From assembly GCA_943788005.1 (NCBI GenBank), contig CALSOP010000001.1:435001-499000 (forward strand): a stretch of 64,000 nt of DNA, read 5' to 3'. The stretch comes from an uncultured Gammaproteobacteria bacterium. Its GTDB lineage: Bacteria; Pseudomonadota; Gammaproteobacteria; Eutrophobiales; Eutrophobiaceae. Below are positions 21,679 through 32,112 of this stretch, piece after piece. The notes beneath the pieces are model-generated. The model made no database searches, was not told the DNA's origin, and worked only from the letters and a program-made list of their open reading frames with translations. Made by a program: the position numbers and the translations under genes. Within the stretch, counting starts at the first letter, position 1. Every line of letters begins with the position of its first letter.

Positions 21679-22215
21679 CTATTGCGCAAATATATTGTTT
21701 AATTCTTTTAAACGCCCTCTTAAAGAAGCATCTATAACTGAATCGCCGGCTCGAATGATGACGCCACCAATCAAGTCTATGTCTTCTTCAGTATTAACAC
21801 TTATCTTCTTTCCGAGTCGTTTGGAAATCGCATCAGAGATAGTATTTACCTGTCCATCATCTAATGTATAAGCAGAGATCACATCAACTTCGCTAATCCC
21901 TTCTGCAGCAGCTCGTTTCAGTTCAAACAGTTTAAAAATATCTGCAACAAGGCTAATGCGCTCGGCATCGACCAGTATGCTGACAAAGTTTTTACCTGTT
22001 TGACTCAGTTTGTCGCCACAAATATCAACGATAAACAGTGTTAGTTGCTCGCTTGTTAATTTGGGGTTACTAATAACACCATGCATATGGTCATCAGAAA
22101 CAACCGCACTTAACAATTTCAACATGTCCGACCAATCACTCAACTTCCCTTCTTCAAGAGCTTGTGCGAATGCTGCTTCAGCATAAGGTCTGGCAATTGT
22201 TGCTTTTTCTAACAT
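21679..22215 (-). CDS. atpH: F-type ATP synthase delta subunit
   Basis: Peripheral-stalk subunit on top of F1 that anchors the b-dimer to alpha. The 178-residue protein is intact and shows the OSCP/delta pattern: ARPYAEAAFAQALEEGKLSDW near the start and the C-terminal signature DEDLIGGVIIRAGDSVIDASLRGRL-like segment (about 147-171). The gap to atpF is 23 bases and to atpA 22. The sequence is clean from here upward, marking the edge of the indel-rich block. Confidence 0.95.
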   Translation of the reverse strand: MLEKATIARPYAEAAFAQALEEGKLSDWSDMLKLLSAVVSDDHMHGVISNPKLTSEQLTLFIVDICGDKLSQTGKNFVSILVDAERISLVADIFKLFELKRAAAEGISEVDVISAYTLDDGQVNTISDAISKRLGKKISVNTEEDIDLIGGVIIRAGDSVIDASLRGRLKELNNIFAQ

Positions 22216-22238
22216 CTAATCGTTCCTGTTGTGATGGC

Positions 22239-22709
22239 TTATAGCTGCTGACTAACCTTTTCAAGAACATCATTGTGAGCAGCGCGATCAACTTCCTTCA
22301 TCAGGATTTGTTCGGCACCCGCAATAGCTAAGGCCGCAACTTGCGTCCTCAATTCCTGTCTGGCTTTTTCTTTCTCTTGTTCAATCTCGCTCAGCGCACT
22401 GTCTTTGATGCGAGAGGCTTCTGCTTTTGCATCGTCTTTCGCCTCTTCAACTATTTCATCATGACGCTTTTGTGCCTGTGAGATAATTTTTGCTGCCTGC
22501 TCTTTGCCTTTTTCTATCTCAACAGCAGATTTTTCCTTCGCTTCTGCAAAGTCTTTTTGACCTTGCTCTGCGGCGGCTAATCCATCTGCAATTCGCGTTT
22601 CACGCTCTTCCATTTGCTTTAGCAACATCGGCCAAACAAATTTCATCGTAAACCAAACGAAGATAGCAAAAGTTACAAGCTGACCTAGTAAGGTTGCATT
22701 AAAATTCAC
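22239..22709 (-). CDS. atpF: F-type ATP synthase subunit b
   Basis: Membrane-anchored stator. The 156-residue protein has one N-terminal transmembrane helix (about 5-26, [19 protein letters not shown]) followed by a long charged, alanine-rich helix that forms the dimeric right-handed coiled coil (e.g. [20 protein letters not shown]). Length is the family norm. It is 53 bases after atpE. Confidence 0.96.
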   Translation of the reverse strand: MNFNATLLGQLVTFAIFVWFTMKFVWPMLLKQMEERETRIADGLAAAEQGQKDFAEAKEKSAVEIEKGKEQAAKIISQAQKRHDEIVEEAKDDAKAEASRIKDSALSEIEQEKEKARQELRTQVAALAIAGAEQILMKEVDRAAHNDVLEKVSQQL

Positions 22710-22762
22710 TTAAATCACCTTTTATATCTGGATGACTATATAAAGCCATAAATAATGATTTA

Positions 22763-23041
<279 letters not shown>

Positions 23042-23058
23042 TTACTTAAAAATTAAAA

Positions 23059-23955
<897 letters not shown>

Positions 23956-23979
23956 TTAAATCATTCTCAAAAATTTTAT

Positions 23980-24372
23980 TTATTGTTTATTTGTCAAAAC
24001 CGCCAGGCCCGTTAGATTTATCAATAACACGAATCCATAACTAACGAACATTAAACCAATATTCAGTGACTCAACCATCATGATTGAAACTGCAAATATC
24101 ACGATTGTTGTGACAATCTTTATTGCCTCACCAATAATAAACCAGGCTAATACCTTACCGCCCGAGCTTGCCGTCGATGTCCCTAAAGAGAACATAATAA
24201 AAAGGATGTTAGGCACAATGAAAGCCAAACCACCGAAAACTACTGAATAAGTATATTCAATACTGGCAAACGCAAAAAAAAGAAGCCCAACCAGCGTGAC
24301 CATGGCAGCTTCTACTATCAATAACCTATTTGCAGTGGAGCGAGTTGTTATTATTTGTTCCGTTCCCGCCAA
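23980..24372 (-). CDS. atpI: ATP synthase assembly protein AtpI
   Basis: First gene of the atp operon. A 130-residue membrane protein with four hydrophobic segments (AAMVTLVGLLFFAFASI; VFGGLAFIVPNILFIMFSLG; FIIGEAIKIVTTIVIFAVSI; GLMFVSYGFVLLINLTGLA). AtpI helps assemble the c-ring. A promoter about 100 bases upstream on the same strand probably drives the whole operon. Confidence 0.92.
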   Translation of the reverse strand: MAGTEQIITTRSTANRLLIVEAAMVTLVGLLFFAFASIEYTYSVVFGGLAFIVPNILFIMFSLGTSTASSGGKVLAWFIIGEAIKIVTTIVIFAVSIMMVESLNIGLMFVSYGFVLLINLTGLAVLTNKQ

Positions 24373-24476
24373 TCACTCTACCCCACAATAATCGCGGTCT
24401 ATTTTAATGGCTAAAATTAATAGCGCCAGTAATAAATCGCTGTTTTTTCATTTCCGCTCTACCCTGAGGGAGGGCA

Positions 24477-24505
24477 AGTATAAAGACCCATTGGACAATG
24501 ATCAA
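24477..24505 (-). promoter_or_regulatory. putative sigma70 promoter of the atp operon
   Basis: On the minus strand TTGATC (24505-24500) and TATACT (24482-24477, five of six) are separated by 17 bases. Transcription would begin near 24470, giving a leader of about 100 bases before atpI. The rest of the 24373-24740 gap holds nothing I recognise apart from a TATAAT at 24676-24681 on the plus strand that may serve the next gene. Confidence 0.6.
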
Positions 24506-24740
24506 TCGTTGCACTGCAACAATCTTTAAAATTTAAAGGCTTTATTACCCTATTTTGGGCATGAAAGCGCACCTCAATAGAAAAACATTGCCAAATAATC
24601 AGAGTCATAATCTTCATGCTTGTGCACATACTTTGCGTGCTTATTATTACTAAATAATATCTTCTATTTAACCGCTATAATATAAATAGTGCACTTATGG
24701 ATGAGAAATAATAATAATTCTTGAGATAAAATAATAAACG

Positions 24741-25010
24741 ATGGATATAAATTCATTTAAGACAATTCTAATTATTGATGATAACCCATCAAATCTTAAG
24801 CTGTTACATGAATTACTGAGTCATCATGGTTACCGTGTGCGCGTTGCCGACTCTCCTGTATTGGGGCTTGAGTCTGCTATAAGCACTCCTCCCGATTTAA
24901 TCCTGCTGGATATTAAAATGCCAGAGATGGATGGCTACGAAGTTTGTCAAAAACTGCAAAAAAACAAAGCTACTGCTTCAACACCTATCATTTTCATTAG
25001 CGCCTCCGCC
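24741..25010 (+). pseudogene. N-terminal receiver domain of an interrupted response regulator/hybrid kinase
   Basis: The frame from the ATG at 24741 encodes most of a receiver domain: KTILIIDDNPSNLKLLHELL, the phospho-acceptor in LILLDIKMPEMDGYEV, and STPIIFISA where the IS begins. The last helix and everything after are missing. Such N-terminal receivers often begin large REC-PAS/GAF-HK-REC proteins. The piece on the other side of the IS (26512-26969) is in the same orientation and looks like the C-terminal end of such a protein. Ten residues beyond 25010 come from the IS end. Confidence 0.85.
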
Positions 25011-25070
25011 TGTACGTCGTCAAAACCTTTTGGACAGGTAGCGGTTTGATTTAAGAGACACATTAGTTCA

Positions 25071-26069
25071 TCAATAGGTTATGTGCTTCACTTGTTGTTT
25101 ATCGTAATGCATTTGTCGTCTCATCGCTAACGTGTTTTGTTTGATTAGCTCTCGTTGACTTAGTATTTCTTCGCCACGCCCATAAAAGACATCAGCCGGT
25201 GTCAGGTTATCAAGTGATTCATGATAACGCTCATGGTTGTAATAACTCACAAAACGCTGCAACTGTTCCTCCAGTTCCCCGGGGAAATAATAGTGGTGAA
25301 GTAATATCTGATTCTTCATTGAACGATGCCAGCGCTCTATCTTGCCTTGTGTTTGTGGATGATAAGGTCGACCTCGAGTGTGCGTCATACCGTTTTCTTC
25401 AAGGTAATCGGCTAATTCACCGGAGATATAACACGGGCCATTGTCACTGAGTAAACGCGGTTTATGATTTACCTTTACTGTATCAAGTCCCGTAAAGCGT
25501 AAGGCGTCATCCAGCGTATCAGAGACATCACGGCTACTCATGCCCGTACATAAACGCCAGGCAATAATGTAACGTGAGTAATCATCTAATACCGTGGATA
25601 AGTAATACCAACCCCAACCGATAATCTTGAAATAGGTAAAATCCGTTTGCCACATCTCATTCACGCGCGTAGTGGGCTGTTGAAACTTATCACTGGCCTC
25701 CATCAGGATATAGGCCGGACTGGTAATTAAGTCTTGTTCTTTCAGCAGCCTGTACACCGTGGATTCTGAGACGAAGTAAGCCTTGTTGTCAGTGTAATTT
25801 ACGGCTAACTCTCGTGGAGACAAATCAGGCTTCTCTAAGGCTAACTCAATAACGGCTTCACAGTGGTCTTCGGTGATTTTATTCCATACCGCATGGGGAA
25901 TCGGCTTCTTGTCTTCCAAGCCATCAACGCCATTCTCTTCATAACGTTTGAGCCAGTTGTAAAAAGTGGACTTATGAATGTCCAGCCGAGTCAGCGTTTG
26001 TCGAACCGACAGATCTGAGTTCTGTACCAGTTGAATAATCTCGACTTTATCCGATGCTAAGTACCTCAT
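25071..26069 (-). CDS. IS3-family transposase OrfB, copy 1
   Basis: A 332-residue transposase catalytic subunit. An N-terminal helix-turn-helix (about 1-55, RQTLTRLDIHKSTFYNWLKR) precedes an rve/RNase-H-like integrase core with the DDE triad D143 (WQTDFTYF), D209 (LSDNGPCY) and E245 (GKIERWH), i.e. the DD(35)E spacing of IS3 elements. Its ATG overlaps the orfA stop as ATGA. Complete and identical in all three full IS copies. Confidence 0.95.
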   Translation of the reverse strand: MRYLASDKVEIIQLVQNSDLSVRQTLTRLDIHKSTFYNWLKRYEENGVDGLEDKKPIPHAVWNKITEDHCEAVIELALEKPDLSPRELAVNYTDNKAYFVSESTVYRLLKEQDLITSPAYILMEASDKFQQPTTRVNEMWQTDFTYFKIIGWGWYYLSTVLDDYSRYIIAWRLCTGMSSRDVSDTLDDALRFTGLDTVKVNHKPRLLSDNGPCYISGELADYLEENGMTHTRGRPYHPQTQGKIERWHRSMKNQILLHHYYFPGELEEQLQRFVSYYNHERYHESLDNLTPADVFYGRGEEILSQRELIKQNTLAMRRQMHYDKQQVKHITY

Positions 26070-26428
26070 ATATCGTCCTCCCCATCCCCGAGCACGCTTT
26101 TTTTAAGCAGCCGATTCTCCATGACTACTTCGCCTAAGGTTTCTTTCAGCGCAGATGTTTCAGCACGCAGTTCTTTGACTTCATCTGAGGTCGCTTCACG
26201 TACGATATCGCCTGATAAACGTTTCTTACCTGCCTCCAGAAAGTCTTTCGACCAACGGTAGTAAACATTTGGGTTTAGTCCTTCCTTGCGACATAGCTCA
26301 GCGATGCTTTCTTCGCCACGTAAGCCTTCAAGTACGATACGAATTTTTTCTTCTGCTGAATATTTTTTACGGGTGCGTCGACGAATATCGCGCACAGTAT
26401 GTTCTACACTTCTTTTACTTGTCATCAT
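26066..26428 (-). CDS. IS3-family transposase OrfA, copy 1
   Basis: A 120-residue DNA-binding subunit: basic N-terminus, a helix-turn-helix (KYSAEEKIRIVLEGLRGEES to GLNPNVYYRWSKDF) and a C-terminal leucine-zipper-like helix (VKELRAETSALKETLGEVVM) that pairs OrfA with OrfAB. AGAGGAAACG lies just before the ATG. A run of seven As near the 3' end could allow a -1 slip into orfB. Confidence 0.93.
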   Translation of the reverse strand: MMTSKRSVEHTVRDIRRRTRKKYSAEEKIRIVLEGLRGEESIAELCRKEGLNPNVYYRWSKDFLEAGKKRLSGDIVREATSDEVKELRAETSALKETLGEVVMENRLLKKSVLGDGEDDI

Positions 26429-26511
26429 CGTTTCCTCTTGGGTTAACGATGAACTAAAACTATCTCTTAGAGAATCAGGCTAGTTGGTCCACATGGTGCT
26501 GACGGGGTACA

Positions 26512-26969
26512 ATGAGTCCACCGCTCGTATCCGTGAACTGCCCGGTGGAGGTACAGTGAAGATCGTCGCTCTCACCACTAGTGCCTTCAAAGAACAGCGC
26601 CCGAAGATTCTGGCCGCAGGTTGTGACGACGTTCTGCTTAAACCCTACAAAGAGACCGAGATACTTACTGTAATAGAAAAGTTGCTCGACTTACGTTATG
26701 TCTATCAAGAAACTGAAAACTTACAAAAGCAACCGGCTGAAACAAAACTTGTTCTCGAGGATTTACAGGGTTTACCTGATGAGTGGTTAGATAACTTTTT
26801 AACCACCGTTCGCCTGGGTGATACCGAAATAATGCGCGACCTCACCAACACATTAGACGAGGAATTTGCAGAGACGAAAACCAAATTGAATTACTGCGTC
26901 AAGGAAATCCAGTTGCAATACTTGATCAGACTGCTCGAAGAAAAAACAGGAACGACGAAGAAAGTGTGA
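26512..26969 (+). pseudogene. C-terminal receiver and tail of an interrupted hybrid histidine kinase
   Basis: The reading frame enters from the IS and continues with ESTARIRELPGGGTVKIVAL, TSAFKEQRPKILAAGCDDVL and KPYKETEIL, the second half of a receiver domain as found at the end of REC-HK-REC hybrid kinases. About 85 further residues of linker and helical tail follow, to a TGA at 26967-26969. The kinase core and the phospho-acceptor half are absent. Together with 24741-25010 it is probably the remains of one gene whose middle was lost. It ends 8 bases short of the convergent parB stop. Confidence 0.8.
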
Positions 26970-26977
26970 TCACACCA

Positions 26978-27841
26978 TCACTTGATGTGCTTTAAGATCC
27001 CGTCCAGTTCATCAAGTGAATGATAATTAATTTGTAATACCCCTCTTCCCTTGGTCTGTTGTTTGATTGTTACTTTTGCACCCATTTTTTCGGACAAATC
27101 ATTTTCAAGGCTTTGTATATTCGGGTCTTTACTAGCTTGCTTAGCCTTTCCTTGCTTACTGTCACCCAACAGTTGTTGGACCAACTTCTCAGTTGCCCGA
27201 ACAGATAGTCCTTGTTTGATTATTGTCTCAGCAGCACTCACCTGTTCGCTCAGAGGTAAGGCTAATAGTGCACGTGCATGACCCATGTCGATCTGACGTG
27301 TTTCGACCAAGTGTTTAACTTTAGTATTCAGTTCTAACAAACGTAATAAGTTTGTTACTCCTGAACGTGAGCGACCTACTGCCTCGGCAATGGTATCGTG
27401 CGTCATGTCGAACTCTTCAATCAAGCGTGCCAATGCCTCAGCTTCTTCCAACGGATTCAGATCTTCGCGCTGGATGTTTTCTATTAAAGCAATGCACATT
27501 ACCGTTTTATCCGGCACGTCTTTAATTACAACAGGAACATCTTCTAGACCGGCTAATTGAGCTGCACGCCAGCGACGTTCACCGGCAATAATTTCAAATT
27601 TTTTCGAGCGTGGCATGGCGCGCACGACTATTGGTTGGACAACACCTTGTGCACTTATAGAATCAGCGAGTTCTTGCAAAGCGTCTTTATTAAAATCTTT
27701 TCTTGGCTGATATTGTCCACGCTGCAACAGATCAACTGCTAATGTTTTTAAGGAATCACTATTACTATTTTTTGATACTCTTTCAGTAGGATTACCGAGT
27801 AATGCATCCAGACCTTTACCCAAGCCGCGTTTCTTTACCAA
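26978..27841 (-). CDS. parB: chromosome partitioning protein ParB
   Basis: CTP-dependent clamp that binds parS sites and spreads, helping segregate the origin region. The 287-residue protein has the N-terminal GLGKGLDALLG, the CTP-binding motifs GQYQPRKDF and IIAGERRWRAAQLAGL, ENIQREDLNPLEEA, the helix-turn-helix (HDTIAEAVGRSRSGVTNLLRL) and a C-terminal dimer domain. It is 39 bases after parA. I did not see a parS-like palindrome by eye. The usual next gene, atpI, is separated from it by the IS-bearing kinase remnant. Confidence 0.96.
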   Translation of the reverse strand: MVKKRGLGKGLDALLGNPTERVSKNSNSDSLKTLAVDLLQRGQYQPRKDFNKDALQELADSISAQGVVQPIVVRAMPRSKKFEIIAGERRWRAAQLAGLEDVPVVIKDVPDKTVMCIALIENIQREDLNPLEEAEALARLIEEFDMTHDTIAEAVGRSRSGVTNLLRLLELNTKVKHLVETRQIDMGHARALLALPLSEQVSAAETIIKQGLSVRATEKLVQQLLGDSKQGKAKQASKDPNIQSLENDLSEKMGAKVTIKQQTKGRGVLQINYHSLDELDGILKHIK

Positions 27842-27880
27842 TTTATTATTTCCTTAATTCTTTATGTCGAAGTGATAGTT

Positions 27881-28654
27881 TCATGCCGCTAGACCTTCGC
27901 GCCTTAACATTTCACCGGCCAACGCCAAGTAGGCGACAGCACCGCTAGATGACTTATCATAGGTAAGCGCGGCAAGGCCATGGCTCGGGGCTTCAGCCAA
28001 CCTGACATTCCGTGGGATAATAGTACGATAAACCTGTTCGCCAAAATGTTCTAATAACTGCGCCGATACTTGTGTAGCAAGATTGTTGCGCGGGTCGTAC
28101 ATGGTTCGTAACAAACCTTCAATCTTTAACTCAGGGTTTAAGTACTTCCTAATCTTATCGATAGTCTCAAGTAACGCTGTTAATCCTTCAAGTGCATAAT
28201 ATTCACATTGCATCGGAATCATAATTGAGTTTGCAGCAACCAATGCATTGACCGTCAACATATTTAAAGATGGCGGACAATCTATAAAAATAAAATCATA
28301 ATCTTCCTGGATCGGTTCCAGCGCATTGCGTAATCTGATTTCTCTGGCCATCTCATCCAACAACGCTACTTCAGCTCCAGTCAGGTCAGAATTCGTTGGG
28401 ATTAAGTCATATTGGCCTTCTGGAGATTTGACGATGACTTCTTCTGCCGTTTTATCATTCATCAACAAATCGTAACTGGAGATATCCAGTTCTTGTTTAT
28501 TAATACCACTGCCCATGGTGGCATTGCCTTGTGGATCAAGATCAACTAACAAGACTTTACGTTTGGCAGCCGCCAATGATGCCGCAAGATTAACGCCCGT
28601 GGTCGTTTTACCTACGCCGCCTTTTTGGTTTGCTATTGCAATGATTCTGGACAT
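27881..28654 (-). CDS. parA: chromosome partitioning ATPase ParA
   Basis: Walker-type ATPase that drives ParB-parS segregation over the nucleoid. The 257-residue protein has the deviant Walker A KGGVGKTTTGVN (from residue 11), Walker A' LLVDLDPQGNATMGSG and Walker B FIFIDCPPSLNML. The size matches chromosomal ParA/Soj without the extra N-terminal HTH of plasmid types. It is in line with rsmG and parB. Confidence 0.96.
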   Translation of the reverse strand: MSRIIAIANQKGGVGKTTTGVNLAASLAAAKRKVLLVDLDPQGNATMGSGINKQELDISSYDLLMNDKTAEEVIVKSPEGQYDLIPTNSDLTGAEVALLDEMAREIRLRNALEPIQEDYDFIFIDCPPSLNMLTVNALVAANSIMIPMQCEYYALEGLTALLETIDKIRKYLNPELKIEGLLRTMYDPRNNLATQVSAQLLEHFGEQVYRTIIPRNVRLAEAPSHGLAALTYDKSSSGAVAYLALAGEMLRREGLAA

Positions 28655-28738
28655 TAAATTCGTATTTTACCGTGATATCTGATTATTTTTGGTGGATCTA
28701 CTTTAACATACTGAATCTCAGCCGCCATAAGCTAAAAC

Positions 28739-29360
28739 TTACGCTGTTCGCCTGATTTGAACCAGTTTTGCCGAGGCGTCATTTCCTGAAAGCGCTAAGT
28801 CATTAAGCTTAATCAGAAATTCATGGTTCCCTAGCTCATCAATCTCAATATCCACCTGCTTCCCTTTCATGGCCAACAACTGATTCTCTGTTGTCAATAA
28901 GTGCTGAGTTTGTTCTAACATCCGCACCAGAGGTGCAAAGGCACGACAAATTATTGTGTCGAAATCATTCGCCGGTTTAAACGCTTCAATACGGCCATGA
29001 ACCAGTTCGACATTATTAATCTTAAGATCAGCGACAACGTGCCTGAGAAAAACGAATCTTTTTTTGATTGCTATCCAGTAATGTCCAGTGTTTCTCTGGC
29101 TGTGCCAGTGCCAATATCATCCCTGGCAAACCAGCGCCGGTACCGATATCCAGACAGTGCTCGCCTTCAACAAACGAATGTACAGTTAAAGAATCCAGAA
29201 TATGACGCTTTAACATTGCTTCCGGTTCTTTCACCGCTGTCAGGTTATAGGCAGTATTCCACTTCGCGAGTAATTCGATATATCTCAGATAGGCAGTGCA
29301 AAGTGCTTGCTCGGCCTGAATGTCTAGCCTTTCAAGGCCTGCTTGTAGTTCTTTCAACAT
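28739..29360 (-). pseudogene. rsmG: 16S rRNA (guanine527-N7)-methyltransferase RsmG, one frameshift
   Basis: Methylates G527 of 16S rRNA. The first 105 residues (MLKELQAGLERLDIQAEQAL; KWNTAYNLTAVKEPEAMLKR; motif I CLDIGTGAGLPG) are in one frame. The rest (VVADLKINNVELVHGRIEAF to the C-terminus at 28739) is in the next. The break is at a run of five Ts near 29040, where four would keep frame: one inserted base in a homopolymer. Loss of RsmG is viable and gives low-level streptomycin resistance, so a real mutation is possible, though error is likelier. mnmG precedes it by 17 bases. Confidence 0.9.
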
Positions 29361-29377
29361 TCAGAGTGGCCAAAGGC

Positions 29378-31306
29378 TCAGGCACTTTGTTGCAATAACA
29401 TGGATTGCTTCTTCAGGTGGATTCGTAATAAAGAAATAGCCGCAGGTGTTATACCCTGGATACGAGAAGCCTGCCCTAAGTTAATTGGTCGATGTTTAGA
29501 TAATTTTTCAATGACCTCGGACGATAAGCCTCTAACCTCCTGGTAATCAATTTCAGCAGGTAATTCAGATTCCTCATGACGCCGATTACGATCGATTTCT
29601 TCTTCTTGCCGTTGAATATAACCGGAATACTTCACTTGTATCTCTACTTGTTCTGTTACCTTGGGATCAATCCCATCAACAGCAATATTTGGCAACTTGG
29701 CAATGTCAGGATAAGTAACCTCTGGTCTTTTCAACAGCTGTAACAGGTTTATATCTTTACGCAATGATTGACCAAGTAGACGCTCGGTGTCTTCAAGTGA
29801 AAGCGCTGGTGAACCCACCCAGATTTTTTCCAGTCGCGCTGATTCTTCTGTAATCGCATGCCGTTTATCAGAAAATAGTCTCCAACGATTGTCATCAACA
29901 AGTCCTAACTCATGCGCCTTTTCTGTTAAACGTAGATCGGCATTATCTTCGCGTAGCATCAGTCGATATTCAGCACGACTGGTAAACATCCGATAGGGTT
30001 CGGTCGTGCCCATGGTGATCAAATCGTCAACTAACACACCGAGATAAGCCTCATCACGACGTGGAAACCACGGTTCTTTATCTTGTGTTTGGAGCGCTGC
30101 ATTTAAACCGGCTAATAAGCCTTGCGCTGCAGCTTCTTCATACCCGGTCGTGCCATTGATCTGCCCGGCAAAAAATAAACCTTTAATAAAACGTGTCTCT
30201 AACCAGGGAGACAATTCACGTGGGTCAAAGAAATCATATTCAATTGCATAACCCGGACGAGTGATATGCGCATTTTCAAAACCTTTTATCGAACGAACCA
30301 AACCTATTTGCGCGTCGTAAGGTAATGATGTCGAGATACCATTTGGATAGACTTCATTGCTAGTCAAACCTTCCGGTTCAATGAAGATTTGGTGTGCATC
30401 TTTATCGGCAAATCGCATCACCTTGTCTTCAACAGAAGGACAATAGCGTGGTCCGGTACCTTCAATATTGCCGTTATACATCGGTGAACGATCCAAAGCA
30501 CCGCGAATAATGTCGTGAGTTTGTTCGTTGGTATAAGTGATATGACAAGACACCTGCTCTGGGTGTTGGTCGGCATTACCAATATAAGAAAAGACAGGCA
30601 CGGGATCATCGCCCGGTTGTGCTTGCAACTGACTGTAGTCGATCGTCTTGCCATCGATACGCGGTGGTGTGCCGGTCTTCAACCGTCCAACATTAAAAGG
30701 TAATTCACGCAAACGATCCGCCAAGGCAATTGACGGTGGGTCACCTGCCCTGCCACCCGCATGATTGCTATCACCAATATGGATCTTGCCACCTAAAAAC
30801 GTACCTACTGTCAGCACCACAGTTGGCGCCATAAACTTCAACCCGGCCTGAGTAATAACACCACGAACCTGCTCACCTTCAACTATGAGGTCATCGACTG
30901 CTTGTTGGAAGATAAATAGATTTTCCTGATTTTCGAGTGCCGGTCGAACAACCTGTCTATATAAAGAACGATCTATCTGTGCGCGCGTTGCCCGTACAGC
31001 CGGCCCTTTACGAGAATTCAAAATACGAAATTGGATGCCGCTTTTGTCAGCTGCGGCAGCCATCAAGCCTCCCATTGCATCAATCTCTTTAACCAAGTGA
31101 CCCTTGCCAATACCACCTATCGCCGGATTGCATGACATCTGCCCGAGTGTTTCCATACTATGCGTCAGTAATAGAGTGCGCGCGCCCATCCGAGCAGCCG
31201 CCATGGCAGCTTCAGTGCCAGCATGACCACCACCAACAATGATGACGTCATACCGTTGCCCATTATTATCGGACGGCACATTGAAAGATTGAGAATATGT
31301 AGACAT
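29378..31306 (-). CDS. mnmG: tRNA uridine-5-carboxymethylaminomethyl modification enzyme MnmG
   Basis: FAD enzyme (GidA) that with MnmE makes cmnm5U34 in tRNAs. The 642-residue protein has the FAD-binding [20 protein letters not shown] near the N-terminus, [20 protein letters not shown], and the [14 protein letters not shown]-type motif. Length fits the family. In most gammaproteobacteria it follows mnmE near the replication origin; here it is preceded by a speE remnant and an IS. Confidence 0.97.
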   Translation of the reverse strand: MSTYSQSFNVPSDNNGQRYDVIIVGGGHAGTEAAMAAARMGARTLLLTHSMETLGQMSCNPAIGGIGKGHLVKEIDAMGGLMAAAADKSGIQFRILNSRKGPAVRATRAQIDRSLYRQVVRPALENQENLFIFQQAVDDLIVEGEQVRGVITQAGLKFMAPTVVLTVGTFLGGKIHIGDSNHAGGRAGDPPSIALADRLRELPFNVGRLKTGTPPRIDGKTIDYSQLQAQPGDDPVPVFSYIGNADQHPEQVSCHITYTNEQTHDIIRGALDRSPMYNGNIEGTGPRYCPSVEDKVMRFADKDAHQIFIEPEGLTSNEVYPNGISTSLPYDAQIGLVRSIKGFENAHITRPGYAIEYDFFDPRELSPWLETRFIKGLFFAGQINGTTGYEEAAAQGLLAGLNAALQTQDKEPWFPRRDEAYLGVLVDDLITMGTTEPYRMFTSRAEYRLMLREDNADLRLTEKAHELGLVDDNRWRLFSDKRHAITEESARLEKIWVGSPALSLEDTERLLGQSLRKDINLLQLLKRPEVTYPDIAKLPNIAVDGIDPKVTEQVEIQVKYSGYIQRQEEEIDRNRRHEESELPAEIDYQEVRGLSSEVIEKLSKHRPINLGQASRIQGITPAAISLLRIHLKKQSMLLQQSA

Positions 31307-31368
31307 AAGGGCGCTTATTGTAGCGATTGCCTACAATAATGTAAGTCTAGCTAGGTAAATAATTGGCC

Positions 31369-31667
31369 TTAGAAGGCATCCTGCATGAATTGAGGGAGAG
31401 CTGAACAAGCTTTATGGATGTCAGCGTTGTAATACTTGGTACCAAATGGCTTGTGCCTTGACATCTGCTCGCGAAAATCACCGAACTTCTGTCCTTTGCG
31501 CGCCATAGTTGCAGTCCACCACCCAGATGGGTAGGTTGTGACCGGAAATTGAATCGTCTGAATTTCAGCATAATCAGCTTTCTGCATCTCAGTCCGCAAG
31601 TCAGTGATGGTTTGTAGCTCTAATAATGGCGATTCACTTTGTGCGACGACAATTCCGCCTTCACGCA
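31369..31667 (-). pseudogene. speE: C-terminal fragment of spermidine synthase, cut by IS
   Basis: About 99 residues open from the IS edge at 31667 to a stop at 31369. REGGIVVAQSESPLLELQTI, FPVTTYPSGWWTATMARKG and the end KPFGTKYYNADIHKACSALP match the C-terminal part of polyamine aminopropyltransferase (SpeE). The N-terminal two-thirds, with the SAM-binding core, is absent. What lies beyond the IS is a different gene. The first residues of the open frame on this strand (MVHMVLTGY) come from the IS end and are not speE. Confidence 0.88.
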
Positions 31668-31750
31668 TGTACCCCGTCAGCACCATGTGGACCAACTAGC
31701 CTGATTGTCTAAGAGATAGTTTTAGTTCATCGTTAACCCAAGAGGAAACG

Positions 31751-32112
31751 ATGATGACAAGTAAAAGAAGTGTAGAACATACTGTGCGCGATATTCGTCG
31801 ACGCACCCGTAAAAAATATTCAGCAGAAGAAAAAATTCGTATCGTACTTGAAGGCTTACGTGGCGAAGAAAGCATCGCTGAGCTATGTCGCAAGGAAGGA
31901 CTAAACCCAAATGTTTACTACCGTTGGTCGAAAGACTTTCTGGAGGCAGGTAAGAAACGTTTATCAGGCGATATCGTACGTGAAGCGACCTCAGATGAAG
32001 TCAAAAACTGCGTGCTGAAACATCTGCGCTGAAAGAAACCTTAGGCGAAGTAGTCATGGAGAATCGGCTGCTTAAAAAAAGCGTGCTCGGGGATGGGGAG
32101 GACGATATATGA
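31751..32112 (+). pseudogene. IS3-family transposase OrfA, copy 2, frameshifted
   Basis: Identical to the other OrfA copies up to SDEVK (codon 85). There GTCAAAAACTG replaces GTCAAAGAACTG (near 32001-32010), a one-base deletion that truncates the product to 93 residues with a foreign tail. The leucine-rich C-terminal helix and the A7 run remain in the DNA in another frame. OrfB of this copy is intact, but without OrfA or an OrfAB fusion this copy probably cannot move on its own. Confidence 0.88.

Larger units (their letters stand above)
25011..26511 (-). mobile_element. IS3-family insertion sequence, copy 1 (complete, 1501 bp)
   Basis: Bounded by imperfect 25-base inverted repeats starting TGTACCCCGTCAGCACCATG (right edge, reading minus) and TGTACGTCGTCAAAACCTTT (left edge); 19 of 25 positions match. 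It carries orfA and orfB. Flanks are ...CTCCGCC on the left and ATGAGTCC on the right, with no direct repeat, so this is not a simple insertion. Its protein sequences are identical to those of copy 3, implying recent spread. Confidence 0.95.

Noticed and set aside
26484-26520. Frames starting MVHMVLTGY that read out of IS ends into flanking fragments (also near 31.69, 34.99 kb)
   Set aside because: The start lies inside the IS terminal repeat; these are artefacts of an open outward frame, not fusion proteins.
31317-31337. ATTGTAG/CTACAAT hairpin upstream of mnmG
   Set aside because: Seven-pair AT-rich stem without a T-run; could be chance and supports no specific function.
31696-31910. Opposite-strand frames inside orfA and orfB (MRHSSAMLSSP..., MGLVLPCDIAQ..., MSGYQVIHDNA...)
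   Set aside because: Antisense shadows repeated identically in each IS copy; no domain or ribosome site.
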